From contig CANTUR010000637.1 in assembly GCA_947683625.1 (NCBI GenBank), positions 245,151 to 309,150 on the forward strand: 64,000 nt of DNA. Reading direction: 5' to 3'. The notes beneath the pieces were generated by a model. The model saw nothing but the letters and a program-made list of their open reading frames with translations. It was not told where the DNA came from and ran no database searches. Origin of the DNA: Mallotus nudiflorus. Its lineage: Eukaryota > Streptophyta > Magnoliopsida > Malpighiales > Euphorbiaceae. This document shows positions 23,951 to 35,127 of the stretch, one piece after another. Every line of letters begins with the position of its first letter. Within the stretch, counting starts at the first letter, position 1. Both the position numbers and the translations under genes were made by a program.

Positions 23951-24620
23951 ATGGCAATAAAATTTAAGATTGAAAAATTCAACGGCAATAATAATTTTGT
24001 TTTATGGCGAGTTAAGATGAATGCTTTGTTGGTCCAGCAAGGGTTGCAAAAGGTGTTGAAAGGCAGGGAGACTCTAACCGAGATGATGTCAGAACAAGAA
24101 AAACTGGAGTGCGCACATAGTGCTATTCTATTATCACTGTCAGACGAAGTGCTACAAGAAGTTGTAGAAGAGAAGTTTACTACTGCTCTATGGCTAAAAT
24201 TAAAAAGTCTTTACATGACAAAGTCTCTCACCAATCGGCTTTATTTAAAGCAAAAACTCTACACACTTCAGATGAAAGAAGGCACACTTATTAAAGTCTA
24301 AAGGAACACTTATTAAAAACATAATAATTTACCAGAATTGTTATGGATCTTAAAAACATTGATATCAAGGCTGATGATGAAGATCAAGCCTTAGTGTTGT
24401 TATGTTCTTTACCTCATTCATTTGAGCATTTTGTTAACAATATGCTCTATGGAAGAGACACCCTTTCAATGGAAGACGTCAAGTCATTGCTTAACTCTTG
24501 GGAGTTAAAGAAATAGGTGTCAAAAAATTATGAAGATAATTAAGCGAAGGGCTTATTTACCAGAGGTAGAACTAAGGATAAAAGCTCAACTAGTAATAGA
24601 GGAAAATTTTGATCAAAGTC
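23951..24620 (+). pseudogene. copia gag, first part (Tork-like)
   Basis: The frame starts at ATG 23951 (MAIKFKIEKFNGNNNFVLWRVKMNALLVQQGLQ is the hallmark copia gag start, given here only as motif KFNGNNNFVLWRVKM). It continues through WLKLKSLYMTKSLTNRL and LYTLQMKEG. A frameshift near 24298 moves to another frame with LCSLPHSFEHFVNN and SMEDVKSLLNSWEL. Stops occur at ELKK-stop and EDN-stop. The frame is interrupted at 24620 by a solo LTR and resumes at 27868 with the zinc knuckle. Confidence 0.85.
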
Positions 24621-25325
24621 TGTCATGACCCAAAACAGGGGGCCATGACTGGCACTAGGGAACGGGAATTCTTTCAAATCCGAAACCCGTAGCAAACCTT
24701 AAAAAATAAAAGCATGCAATAAAGTAAAATAAATAAAATACTATTCCGTGAAAATTAAATCTCACAAAATAAAATAACTTCTCAACACCCTTTAACACAT
24801 AAATCACATCTCATATCATAAGTAAAAATCTTTTTAATATAAATTTTCAGTGTAACACTCTGAATTAAAATCTTTGTACATACATAAATACCAATACAAC
24901 TCACTACAGATTTAAATACAACCACTACTGCAGTATCTAGAGTACAAAATAAACTTAAGTAAGTGATTTACATAATAAAGCCGGAGCGGAAGAAATCCAG
25001 CATACAGGTCTACTGCTGAGGTCTGAAGAAGAGGACTTTCCTGAAAAATATCAACAGAGGGGAGTCAGACCTCATTGAGTGAATTATTATAATATATATA
25101 CATGCATAACTAAATGACAAATGCAATCACTCAAAGGTATATATAATAAACATATATACAGGCAAATACACACAGATGCAAAGAAAATCATTTTATAATG
25201 AAAACCATCGGTTTATGAAGTATCAAATAGAACCCTATATTTTCGCAACCTCAAATATTAATAGAACTCACTTAAGCCATACAAGCTCACTTAGTTCCAA
25301 ATAATTCAATTAGTCCAACTGGACA

Positions 25326-25427
25326 GTAGATTGGCCCCAAGGCACTAAGTCAACTGAGCTCCAGTAGTCTGACTGTCAGTGTGATTGGCCCCGAAACACT
25401 TGGTCAACCGAGCTCCAACAATCACAC
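25326..25427 (-). repeat. two stem-loop modules in LTR copy C
   Basis: The second module has perfect nine-base arms GTGTGATTG (25379-25387) and CAATCACAC (25419-25427) around a centre containing CACTTGGTCAACCGAG. The first shares the centre but has AGATTG/AGTCT-type flanks. Confidence 0.7.
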
Positions 25428-26173
25428 TCTTAATCACATCTTATATTAATCAAATCAATCAACAAGTCATAATCCACCAATAGGTTAGTAATTTAACCTA
25501 AAATCTACTGTTGTACCTATACGTACTCGGTCTTAGTGTTGCCCACTAGGAAGCACGTTCTATCGATATTCTTCAATTATATAAAAAACATACATTCAAG
25601 AAAATAAATGATGCATAATGATATTTAAAATAAACAAATATACCATATATATACTAGAAATATACCTAAAATAAACTAAATATATTTCAGGTATATATAC
25701 GTATAATCAACTCAAATAAATCGTGAAACATATTAAATTAAACCAATAATATAATTAAAAACAAGCTAGATTTAATTAAAGAGGAAAACATGCATTTATT
25801 TCACAATATACCAAAAATATACTAAAAGTATATCTAAAGTATACTTAAATATTCAAATAGGGAATTATGCAAAAATTTATATTTAAAACATAGAAGACTA
25901 AATCATGCAACCTAAACAATGCATATACATTATAATAACTCACAGTTGTGCGCTCCTCGAGACGGGTCCAACGGGTCTAGTCTATTAGGTCTCGGTCTCA
26001 GCGCAACTAACAAATAAATAATAACACGAAGATCAGTATAATTCTAACTTAACTTTTAGAGACTCAATCTAAGATTACTAATATAGACGAAGAATAGGAA
26101 TTTGATCGAATGTCACATTTTATGAGAATTCTATAAAAAAATTGACAAAACCTCCTCTGTAAAACGGACATCT

Positions 26174-26192
26174 CTCTACTTAAAAAGTAGAG
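26174..26192 (-). other. LTR hairpin 1, copy C
   Basis: CTCTACTT, AAA, AAGTAGAG: eight perfect pairs with a three-base loop. Confidence 0.65.
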
Positions 26193-27513
26193 TCGGTCCT
26201 GCAAGAAAAATAAACTTCGAATACAATTCACAAAATATTCTCATAACCCTCGATCGGGATCCCAAACTGCAAATTCCACCGACCGTGGTCCACAATTCAC
26301 AAAATATATATAAATTATATTAAAAATTTCATAAATACCAAAAATGCCCTTTAAGTACCGAAATATAGCAATTTAAATATTTAAACATTAAAAATCATTA
26401 TTTCACCGATATTTACTTAAAAATCCTAATATTAATATAATATTAGTAAAAATCGATATATCTCGATAAATTCACAAATATTAATGAAAATTCGTTTTAT
26501 AAATCCAAATTACTCAATTAGTCCAAAAACATACTAAAAATTACTAAAAACCCATTTATTAACAAAAATAGCATATTATATAGAATTTGAAAATAATTTT
26601 CAAAAAATAGTTTTAATTGGTTAAAAATAGAAAATAATTTATAAAAATTATTTTTATTCTACAAATAATTATTAAAACCAATTAAACTAAATATTCAACT
26701 AAAATTACTATCAAATTATCAAAATACCCCTAGTATATAAAAATTCACATAGTATACTAAAAATACTAAAAAATTCACTAAAAATTATATAAATACTCTA
26801 AAATTATTTTCTCAACATATAATTCAATAAAATCAACAATTATACTCAATTAACCAATTAATTTTAACAAAATACATATATAACCTATATTTCCAAAATT
26901 GACATAAACTAAATAAAGTTATAATAATTACACAAAAATCACAAAAATTATAAATTAACTTCTAAAATTAATTTCAACCACCAAAAACACTAAATATCAC
27001 AATTTATTTAATTAATTTACGAAAAGTAGAAAATAATAAAAAATTCACAAAAATCAAAATAAATTGCAAAAATTACACAAAAATTCTAGAGTGTAGATTA
27101 AGCTAAGGGAAACATAATTTATGAAGGAACTAAGCTTGAATCTCAGAGAATGAAGTTCAAAAAAATCAAGAATAAAAAATGGCCGAAATTCTAGCTTAAA
27201 ACCTTACCAAATTGAATTTTCAAGCTACAAGAAGCTTAGAATCGACTTCTATGGAGTTCTAGGAGTCCAACGGCACCAAAATCATCGAGTTTGGTGACTG
27301 AAAAGTTAGTGAACGGAGGATAGGGTGATTGCCGGCCAAAACGCGCTCTACATCTTCACTTGCGCCGGAGGGGACGACAGGAGGCAGTGGAGCTGCTGGA
27401 GGAAGAGGGTGGATGTCTGGGAGGCACATGGCCTGGGATCAGCAGAATGGACGGTGATAGTGGGGTGGCTCGGTTTCGGGGAGTGAGAGGAAGAAGAAGA
27501 AGTTTTTATTTTG

Positions 27514-27514
<1 letters not shown>

Positions 27515-27595
<81 letters not shown>
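27515..27595. repeat. AT microsatellite in LTR copy C
   Basis: An uninterrupted TA repeat of 81 bp. It occupies the same place in the LTR as AT runs in the other copies, next to the leader. Confidence 0.95.
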
Positions 27596-27597
<2 letters not shown>

Positions 27598-27867
27598 ACT
27601 CATGAAATAAAGGTCAATAATGTAATTTCCTACAATAATAATATTAAAATTATTAATACACTAAATTTAAATATTATTAAAATATTATTTTCCAAAATAA
27701 TAAGTTGCAGGATAATTTTTACGTAGAAAACTATAAGTAAACGTAAAAATAACGTTAATTATTCACAAAATAATCAAATAATCAAATATATAGTTTTAAA
27801 AATTATTAACATTGCATATCCTGATTTAATATTTAAATAATTTAAAAACTCGGGTTGTAACAAAGTC

Positions 27868-28804
27868 TAAAGGCTAGAAAGGAAAATGCAAGTACTATAA
27901 GAAGGAAGGTCACTAGAAGGCAGAATGTCTGAAACTCAAAGATAAAAAGGATAAGGTAGATAATACCTCATATAATGTTGATACTACTAATGTTGCTACA
28001 AAAAATTCTGATGGTGCTAGATATGTTCTCATAATATCTTCTAGTTCATTTGGTGATGCTTGGGTTCTTAATTCTAAATGTTCTTATCATATATGTCTTG
28101 ATAAAGACAGGTTAGTTAATTACCAGTCCATTAATGGTGGCATTGTTCTTATGGGAAATAATATGTCCTGTAAGGTTATTAGCATTGGAATAGTTCAAAT
28201 CAAGATGCAAGATGGTATTGTAAGAACTTTAACTGAAACAGCCATAGAGTTAGAAATCGATCGCGCGCGCATGCGCACATACATGCATGTGCATGCCTGT
28301 ATGTGCGTGTATACGTGTGTGTGCTCGACATGTCCTAGAATTGAAGAAAAACCTTATATCTTTAGGAACTCTTGATTTTCAAGGTTGTAAGTTTTCTGCT
28401 CAAGGTGGAGTGCTAAAAGTTTTAAAAGGTGCTCTGACAATGATCAAAGGAAATTTAATGAATGGCCTTTATCTACTATAAAGAAACACAGTTGTTAGTG
28501 TAACTTCTATATCATCTTCATCAGACTCAGACTTACACAATGCTCATTTATGGCATATGCGATTGGGGCATATGAGTGAGACAAGGATATCTATATTGAG
28601 CAAGTGTGGATTGCTAGATGGTTTGGAAATTGCAAAGCTTAACTTTTGCGAACATTGTGTTAATGGGAAGCAGATTGGAGTCAAGTTTAGTACTGTCATC
28701 CATAAGACTAAGGGCATAATTGACTACATCCATTATGATCTTTGGGGCCCTGCACCGGTTCCGTCAAAAGGTGGTGCCAAATACCTATTAACTTTCATTG
28801 ATGA
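27868..28804 (+). pseudogene. copia zinc knuckle, protease and integrase start (Tork-like)
   Basis: The frame resumes after the solo LTR with the gag zinc knuckle (KGKCKYYKKEGH-stop-KAEC, CCHC with the Trp codon after His now a stop). A protease region follows (DAWVLNSKCSYHI near 28050, with the catalytic Asp-Ser-Gly replaced by Asn-Ser-Lys). Next come LMGNNMSCKVISIG and, after a foreign insert (28233-28326), HVLELKKNLISLGTLDFQG and the pre-integrase HLWHMRLGHMSETRISILSKCGLL...FCEHCVNGKQ (HHCC zinc finger). It ends at YIHYDLWGPAPVPSKGGAKYLLTFIDDF. A second solo LTR interrupts at 28805-28809. Confidence 0.85.
28233..28326 (+). repeat. alternating purine-pyrimidine, palindromic insert in copia protease-integrase frame
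   Basis: Related copia proteins run directly from VRTLT to HVxELKKNLISLG. Here about 94 bp intervene, most of it strictly alternating purine and pyrimidine (CG, CA and TG steps). It contains an imperfect palindrome with arms 28274-28289 and 28292-28307 (15 of 16 pairs, two-base loop). The base composition is unlike the AT-rich surroundings. The insert breaks the frame. Confidence 0.7.
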
Positions 28805-28809
28805 CTTTT

Positions 28810-29188
28810 TATTATGACCCGAAATTTTTAAATTAAATTATGAGATATGCAGTGTTAATAAATATTTTAATTAATTATTATTTTAATATTTTAATTTTAT
28901 TATTACTCTAATTATTTATTTTAGTAAATTGTAACATTTGGTTATTGATGAGATTAAATTTTATTTCGAAAGTTATTATTTATTTTATTATAAATTTGTA
29001 ATTATTGTTAAATTAAAGATTTAAGTTAAATTTTATTGTTATTTATTATTTAATATTATTAATATTATTTGGGGATTAATTAGTGTTAATTAAGATTTGA
29101 TTATTTATTTGATGATGATGATGATTATTATTATTATTATTATTATTTGTGGTGTCCTTTTATTAAATCTAAATTAATTTTTGTATAA

Positions 29189-29248
<60 letters not shown>

Positions 29249-31341
29249 TCAAAAAAGGGACAAAAGTTTTTTTTTTTTTCGTCATCTCCTTTTTTTTCTT
29301 TTTTTTTTCTTCTTCTTCTTTCGGTTTGCAGAAACCGCGCCACCATCCAAACCACCACCACCTCAGCACTGGACCACTACCAATAGCAACAACACATAGC
29401 AGCAGTAGTAGCTGCAGCACTATGTGAACAGTGCAGTCTGGTCGTCGGTGAGGAAACCAATGGAGCTTGGTCTCGTTTTGAAGCTCATGCTACGAGTTTC
29501 GATAATACGTAGTTAGTTTTGAGTGAATTGACTGGTAAGGATTCCGAAAACTCAATTTTATATTTATGTCAATATGTTTAATTTGATTTTTCTTATTGAC
29601 TTTAATTTTATTTGGAGACATGGTAGTCAGATAAATTAACTTTTGAGCTAAGATCTACCCAAATATTATTTCATTTATTTTTTTATATTATTAAAAAAAT
29701 ATATACGTATTTTTGGGTTCATTTATTGTTCACACAATCCCTGGTCCGAATTTTTTTTTATTTTTATTAAATTCTATATATTATTTAGAGCAAGTTTCAT
29801 GAAGGAAGTCTATTTAAATTACGTACCAAAATTTTATTACGAATTTTTGAATAATTATGTAAAAGAATAGAATTTTGGAGAAATTAATATAAATAAGTAA
29901 TTTTTATGTTTTAATTGAAATTATTGATAACTAATAGGTTTTTGAGTGATAATTGCCTTTAAAATAATTTTTATAAATTAATACTATTTTTAGCTAATTA
30001 ATGGTAATTTTTAAAAATATATTCGAATAATAATTTTAATTATTGTTTTTAAGCTTAAATAAGTTCTTAGGTATTTTTATTATATACTTGAGTATCTTAA
30101 ATAATAATTGGTAATTTATGCTAATTAATTTTAAAAATTTGAATAATTGGTTTATTAATATTATTTAATTGTAAAATGGATTTTTATTAATATTATTTAA
30201 TTATATTTGAGATTTTATTAATTAATTTGAAAATAAATATCTTTGATGTTTTTATTGTTTAAATTGTTGAGTTTTGGTATTTGATTTATTTTTATAGATT
30301 TTAATGAAAATTTAATATTTAATATTTTATTATTGATTTCGTATTCATTGGTTCTTGGTTGGACAAATTGTGTAGTTCGGGGGCCCAAACTGAGAAGTTG
30401 AGTAACTGTGAGAATTGAAGTGAAATTTTCTGTGTATGATTGACTCTACTTTTAGTAGAGAGATGTTCATTTTATAGGGAAAATTTTATCGAATTTTTGA
30501 TAAATTTCTCGTAAAAAGTGACAACTGATCCGAGTATAGTTTTGAAATTTTGGTCGAGTCATGTTTAGATTGAGTCATTCTTAGAAATTTCAGAGTTATT
30601 AAATTAGGAATTTTATTTTAATATATTATTATTTTTTTCTTTAGTTGTACTGCAAGCTAGGCCGACAGGACCAGGCTAGCTGAACCGGAACAGCGAAGCG
30701 CAGTAGTGTTGTGAGTTATTATCATATATATGCATTGCACGTAGAATAATTATTTGTGAGCATCCATATTTCAATAATTTAAATTTAAGTAAGATTTATT
30801 TTATTAAATGTTTATATCTATGTTTTGATATATATTTGGTATATATTTAGTATATTTCTTTGAAAATGGATGCTACCATATTTAAATTATGTATTTCATT
30901 ATTTTAATAATTATAAGAAATACTTGAAGGATAGCAATAGAACGTGCTACCTAGTGGGCTACGTTAGGATTGTATACGTATAAGTGCGTTAGATTTTAGG
31001 ATTGATATTATGAGATATTTGATGCGAGATTTTAATAATTGAATATTGTGATTATGGTGAAAGAGTAGTGTGATTGCAGGAGTTTGATTGACCTAGTGTC
31101 TTGGGGCAAATCATGCTGACAGTGAGATTGCAGGAGCTCGGTTGACTTAGTGCCTTAAGGCCAATCTATTATTCAAAAAATGGAAAAGAGAAATATTTTA
31201 GAATTAAGTGAGTCTGTTGGTTAGTGAGGTTTATTGATCGAGGTTGCGGATACTTTAGGGTTCTGCTTCCATCCTTCACTCAAAAATGTCTTTTGCATAT
31301 TATATTATATAAAAGTGGATTTCAACATCTATATAAACTAC

Positions 31342-31403
<62 letters not shown>

Positions 31404-31853
31404 TGATGCTTGGTTGTATATGACTTTAGGTTGGATGTATATATATTATAATAATTTACTCAGTGAGATCTGACCCCCTCAATATTTTTCTTCAGGACAT
31501 TCTACTTCGTCAAACCTCAATAGTAAACCCATCGTCAATCTTCTTTAGTCCCGACTAGATTATGTAATTTTTATATCTGAACTTTTATTCATATTCTAGA
31601 AGTTGTAGTAGTACTTGAGTGTTGTAGTGTTTAGTATTATTTTTATAATGAAGATTTGTATTTGAAGGATATTGTATTATTATATTTTATTATATGATAT
31701 AAGAATTTCTTTAATATGATTTAAATTTTTTAATTCTTTGATGTTCCTATATTATATTTCTACGTGTTTTTTTTAAGGTTTGCTACGAGTTCCAGATTCG
31801 AAAGAATTCTTGTTCCCTAACGCCAGTCATAACTCCTCAATTGGGTCGTGAAA
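28810..31853 (+). mobile_element. solo LTR of the Tekay-like family (copy D), in copia integrase
   Basis: It opens TATTATGACCC (a decayed TGTTATGACCC) and closes GGGTCGTGAAA. CTTTT is present on both sides (28805-28809 and 31854-31858), a perfect target duplication. Excising it rejoins the copia frame at FIDDF/SRKVWVYF. It is 3044 bp, has no interior, and is in the same orientation as the host copia. It contains a 48-bp AT run (29198-29245), hairpin 1 (30444-30460), modules near 31061-31175, and the TACTCAGTGAGATCTGACC box near 31455. Confidence 0.95.
30444..30460 (+). other. LTR hairpin 1, copy D
   Basis: CTCTACT, TTT, AGTAGAG: seven perfect pairs. Confidence 0.6.
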
Positions 31854-31858
31854 CTTTT

Positions 31859-34330
31859 CTAGGAAAGTCTGGGTATATTTTTTGAAGCACAAAAATAATG
31901 TATTCCCTACCTTCAAGAAGTGGAAAGCACTGATTGAGAATCAGACCTGCAAGAAGATCAAGCACTTGAGAACAGATAATGGTATGGAATTTTATGGAAG
32001 TCAGTTTAATGAGTTATATAAAAATGAAGGCATAGTGAGACACCACACTGTGCGACACATACCACAACTGAATGGAGTTACAGAATGTATGAACAAAACT
32101 CTACTGGAGAAAGCACGTTTTATGCTTTCAAATTCTAGATTATCTAAAGATTTCTAGGCTGAAGCTGTGAACATGGCCTGTTATTTTGTGAATCAATTTC
32201 CATCGACAGCATTTGAACTGAAGACTCTTATTGAAGTATGGTTGGGAGAACCTACTAATTACTTAGATTTAAAAATATTTGGGTGTCCTGGATATGCTAA
32301 TACTAATGATGGCAAATTTGAGTGAAGGAAAAATGCATATTTCTTAGATATGCAACTAGAGTGAAGAGTTACAGATTTTGGTGTACTGAACCTAATTCTG
32401 CCAAGTTCATAATTAGCAGAGATGTCAAATTTGACGAATTATCCATGCTTCATTCAAAAAAGGAGGTTGTTAATATTGAAGATACTTTTAGTGTTAGTAA
32501 AAAAGTGGAGCTTGAAGTAGTAAAAATAAAGAAAAAGCAAGAATGTATCTCTAATTAGTCCTTTTAAGATGATGAATATAAGCCTAATGAAGAAGTTGTC
32601 ACTCCATAATAGCAGTGACTGTATAGTATTTCCCTCAATAGAGACAGGAAGGTAATTAGACCACCTCAAAAGTTTAAGTATGCAGATTTGGTTTCTTATG
32701 CATTATCAGTGGTAGAAGATGTTAAAAGTCATGATCCTGTTACTTATCATGAGGTTGTCACAAGTAGTGATTCTGCATAGTGGTCAATTGCTATGAGTAA
32801 GAAGATTGAGTATCTTCATAAGAACTAAACATGGGAGCTGGTGAAACCAACAAAAGGATAAAAGATTATTGGTTGTTGCAAATGGGTCTTCAAGAAAAAG
32901 GAAGGAACCCCTGGTGTTGAAGAAACATGGTTTAAAGCACTCTTGGTTATAAAGGGCTTTAGTTAGAGAGAAGGAATAGACTTCAACAAACTACTCTCTC
33001 CTGTTGTAAAGCACGACTTTATTCGTGTGTTACTTACTATAGTTGTATTGTTTAATCTAGAGCTTGGATAACTTGATCTTAAAATAGCTTTTTTATAGGG
33101 TAATCTTGAAGAATAAATCTATATACAACAACTGGAGGGTTTCATAGTTTAAGGAAAAGAAGATCATGCTTGTCTTTTGAAAAAGTCATTATATGGCTTG
33201 AATCAGTCTCCTCGACAGTGGTATAAGAGGTTCGACACTTTCATGATAAATCATAGTTATTCTAAGAGTAATTATGACAGTTGTGTGTACTTTAAAAAGC
33301 TCTCTGATGGTTCATTCATTGATTTGTTGTTATATATTGATGATATATTGATTGCTACCAGGAACATATCTAATATTAACAATTTTAAAAGAATAGGCAA
33401 GGAGTGAGTTTAAGATAAAGGATTTAGGAGCAGCAAGAAGATTTTAGGATGGAGATTCATAGGGATTCGAGTGCAGGAAAGTTATACTTGTCCCAAAAGA
33501 GGTACATTGGAAAAGTTCTTGAGCATTTTGGGATGCTAGATGCAAAACCTATCAGTACTCCATTGGCAGCCCATTTCAAGTTATCAGTAGCTATGTCACC
33601 ACAAACATATGAAGAAAAGGAATAAATATCACATGCTCCTTATGCAAGTGCAGTTGGGAGCGTAATGTATGCTATGGTTTACAGTCGTCCAGATATTTCA
33701 CATGCTGTCAGTGTGGTGAGTAGATTTATAGGCAATCCTAGAAAAGCTCACTGGCAAGCTCTTAAATGGATTATGCGGTATCTCAAAGGTACTTTAGATG
33801 TTGGATTGGTATATGATAGAAGTTCTGATACATGTAGCAATGTTGTTGGCTATATGGATTCTGATTATGCTGGAGATTTGGATAAAAGGAGATCTTTAAC
33901 TAGATATGTCTTTACTTTTTTTTTGTTATGCCATAAGTTGGAAAGAAACTTTACAATAGACTATTGCTTTATCTACTACAGAGGTAGAATATATGGCAGA
34001 TACAAAAGTAGTTAAAAAAGCCATTTGGCTTAGGGGTTTGGTTAGTGATTTGGGTTTGATGTAAGATGAGATTGTTATTCATTGTGATAGTCAAAGTGCA
34101 ATACATTTGACCAAAAATTGAATGTATCACAAAAGGACCAATCATATTGATGTTAGATATCATTTCATTAGAGAGATCATATCTTAGGGTACTGTTCTAG
34201 TGAAAAAAATTAGTACTGTTGATAATCCAACGGGTATAATGACCAAGTCAATTATGATATCTAAGTTTAAGCATTGCATGGGTTTAATTGGTGTTCAAAG
34301 TATTTAAGTTGCCCATTGGGCATTTGAGAA
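31859..34330 (+). pseudogene. copia integrase core, reverse transcriptase and RNase H (Tork-like)
   Basis: The integrase core continues with KHLRTDNGMEF (31966-31998), CMNKTLLEKARFML and FGCPGYA. Reverse transcriptase follows, with TWELV (32829), GCKWVFKKKEGTPG, KSLYGLNQSPRQWYKRFDTFM (33183-33245) and the catalytic LLYIDDILIA (33328-33357, the YxDD motif intact). RNase H follows, with YSRPDISHAVSVVSRF (33680), LKWIMRYLKGT and GYMDSDYAGDLDKRRS. Stops are frequent and mostly at Gln or Trp codons, such as KDF-stop-AEAV. The frame reaches about 34330, and a weak purine run (CAAGGTGAAAA, 34379-34389) precedes the 3' LTR. Confidence 0.9.
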
Positions 34331-34390
34331 GGCGACATATTGGTTCACTATTTTGAAGACTTGCAAACAATATAAGTCAAGGTGAAAATT

Positions 34391-34903
34391 TGATAATCAT
34401 GTCTTGATTGTTGCTTGACATGGACAACCACTTGATATGCTTTGAAGATAAGTGGATATTTGGATAATTGACTAATGACCACATGATTAAGATAAGTGGA
34501 TAATTGGCTAATGACCATAAATTATGTCTTTAATTTGTGGCCATATATTCTTGATTCTCACTGGCTATTAATAGCCTTACTCTCCATTTGCTTTTCATCA
34601 CAAAAGAAATACAAGTAAAGTAGACATAAGTTCATAGTCTACTATAGTTTATTGTACAGGTAGTGTGAGTGATTTGATGAGTTTTGAGTTCAAATACTTG
34701 AGTAGTTTAAACACTTAGATGTGGTTAATATTTGAGTGTTGTCTAGCCATATTTTATAATATCCTTTTGTTACCATAGTAAAAATTATTTTGCCGTCTTT
34801 TGACCATTGATATAAATTTTGCTGAACCACGTTAAATTATTGTGTTAAATTATTTTGTTTATTTTGTTCAATTAATTACTTGTGGGTCCTTTACATTTCA
34901 ACA
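34391..34903 (+). mobile_element. 3' LTR of the Tork-like copia
   Basis: It opens TGATAATCATGTC and closes CATTTCAACA, aligned end to end with 23293-23804 with roughly 9% differences by eye. It is followed by ATAAC (34904-34908). Confidence 0.93.
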
Positions 34904-34908
34904 ATAAC

Positions 34909-35127
34909 ATTTCCAATACCACTATAGATCACCATTGTCCCTGTTTTAAATATCTGTGTTATATCCAGCCTCACTGTACTTAAGAACACATATATTATAA
35001 ATCCGAAGAATGCTGCTTTATAGATTAGATCTTGACTCTCATGAGGGAATATCACAATTCTCATAATATCAAATCTTCCAAGAAATGTTGAACCAAGAAT
35101 TAGACTTGTCTGTTTCACATCAATCAA
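34909..35127 (-). pseudogene. CHX pseudogene, N-terminal membrane part
   Basis: The frame reads LILGSTFLGRFDIM, FPHESQDLIYKAAFFGFIIYVFLSTVRLDITQIFKTG, matching the early helices of CHX antiporters up to the copia target site. Upstream of 35127 a possible splice donor (GGTAAGTAT, minus strand, about 35183-35191) and acceptor (GTGAAACAG, about 35112-35120) can be read. No convincing first exon is visible before 36300. The ATG at 35127 may be internal. Confidence 0.75.

Larger units (their letters stand above)
24621..27862 (-). mobile_element. solo LTR of the Tekay-like family (copy C), antisense, in copia gag
   Basis: It opens TGTCATGACCC and closes GGGTTGTAACA on the plus strand. AAGTC is present on both sides (24616-24620 and 27863-27867), a perfect 5-bp target duplication. 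There is no interior sequence, so it is a solo LTR of 3242 bp. It contains the GTCAGACCTCATTGAGTGAATTA box (about 25065-25087), stem-loop modules (25326-25427), hairpin 1 (26174-26192), and an 81-bp AT microsatellite (27515-27595) next to the purine-rich leader complement. Confidence 0.95.
23293..34903 (+). mobile_element. complete Tork/Tnt1-like Ty1/copia element with two nested solo LTRs
   Basis: Structure: 5' LTR 23293-23804, primer binding site, gag, protease, integrase, reverse transcriptase, RNase H, then 3' LTR 34391-34903, flanked by ATAAC on both sides. Without the two nested solo LTRs (3242 and 3044 bp) the element is about 5.3 kb, normal for this lineage. The coding region is in one orientation but carries many stops and a few frameshifts. 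By eye the LTRs differ at roughly 45-50 of 512 positions, so the insertion is old. It lies inside the CHX gene in the opposite direction to that gene. Confidence 0.93.
21314..35127 (-). pseudogene. cation/H+ exchanger (CHX family) pseudogene, split by a copia element
   Basis: CHX proteins are endomembrane or plasma-membrane monovalent cation/proton antiporters with about 10-12 membrane helices and a long cytosolic tail. N-terminal helices are at 34909-35127 (LILGSTFLGRF, KAAFFGFIIYVFLSTVRLDI). The frame then jumps across the copia insertion to 23287 and continues APLLLGLSF, LTEAAAIAILQSFSTF, LRLLHTEIGRLIISSSLIGNI, GFVVPRGPQLGSALVEKLQTLINGVLMPVAVAIS and MTCKGIIELAL. The tail follows, with SRKYTGYGTRNI, PIDVYVLHLIQLIGR, DKLTSLILLPLHRR, ISICMIFIGGNDDREAL and a terminal VKARKG-stop at 21314. 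Several internal stops and a missing stretch before VASIAAAILGF show that it is dead apart from the insertion. The 5' exon is not recognisable. Confidence 0.85.

Noticed and set aside
27360..27726. Open frames ending in long Tyr-Ile runs
   Set aside because: They read through an AT microsatellite inside an antisense LTR. The same applies to 29143-29427, 31224-31473, 43593-43946, 59424-59641 and 60750-61007.
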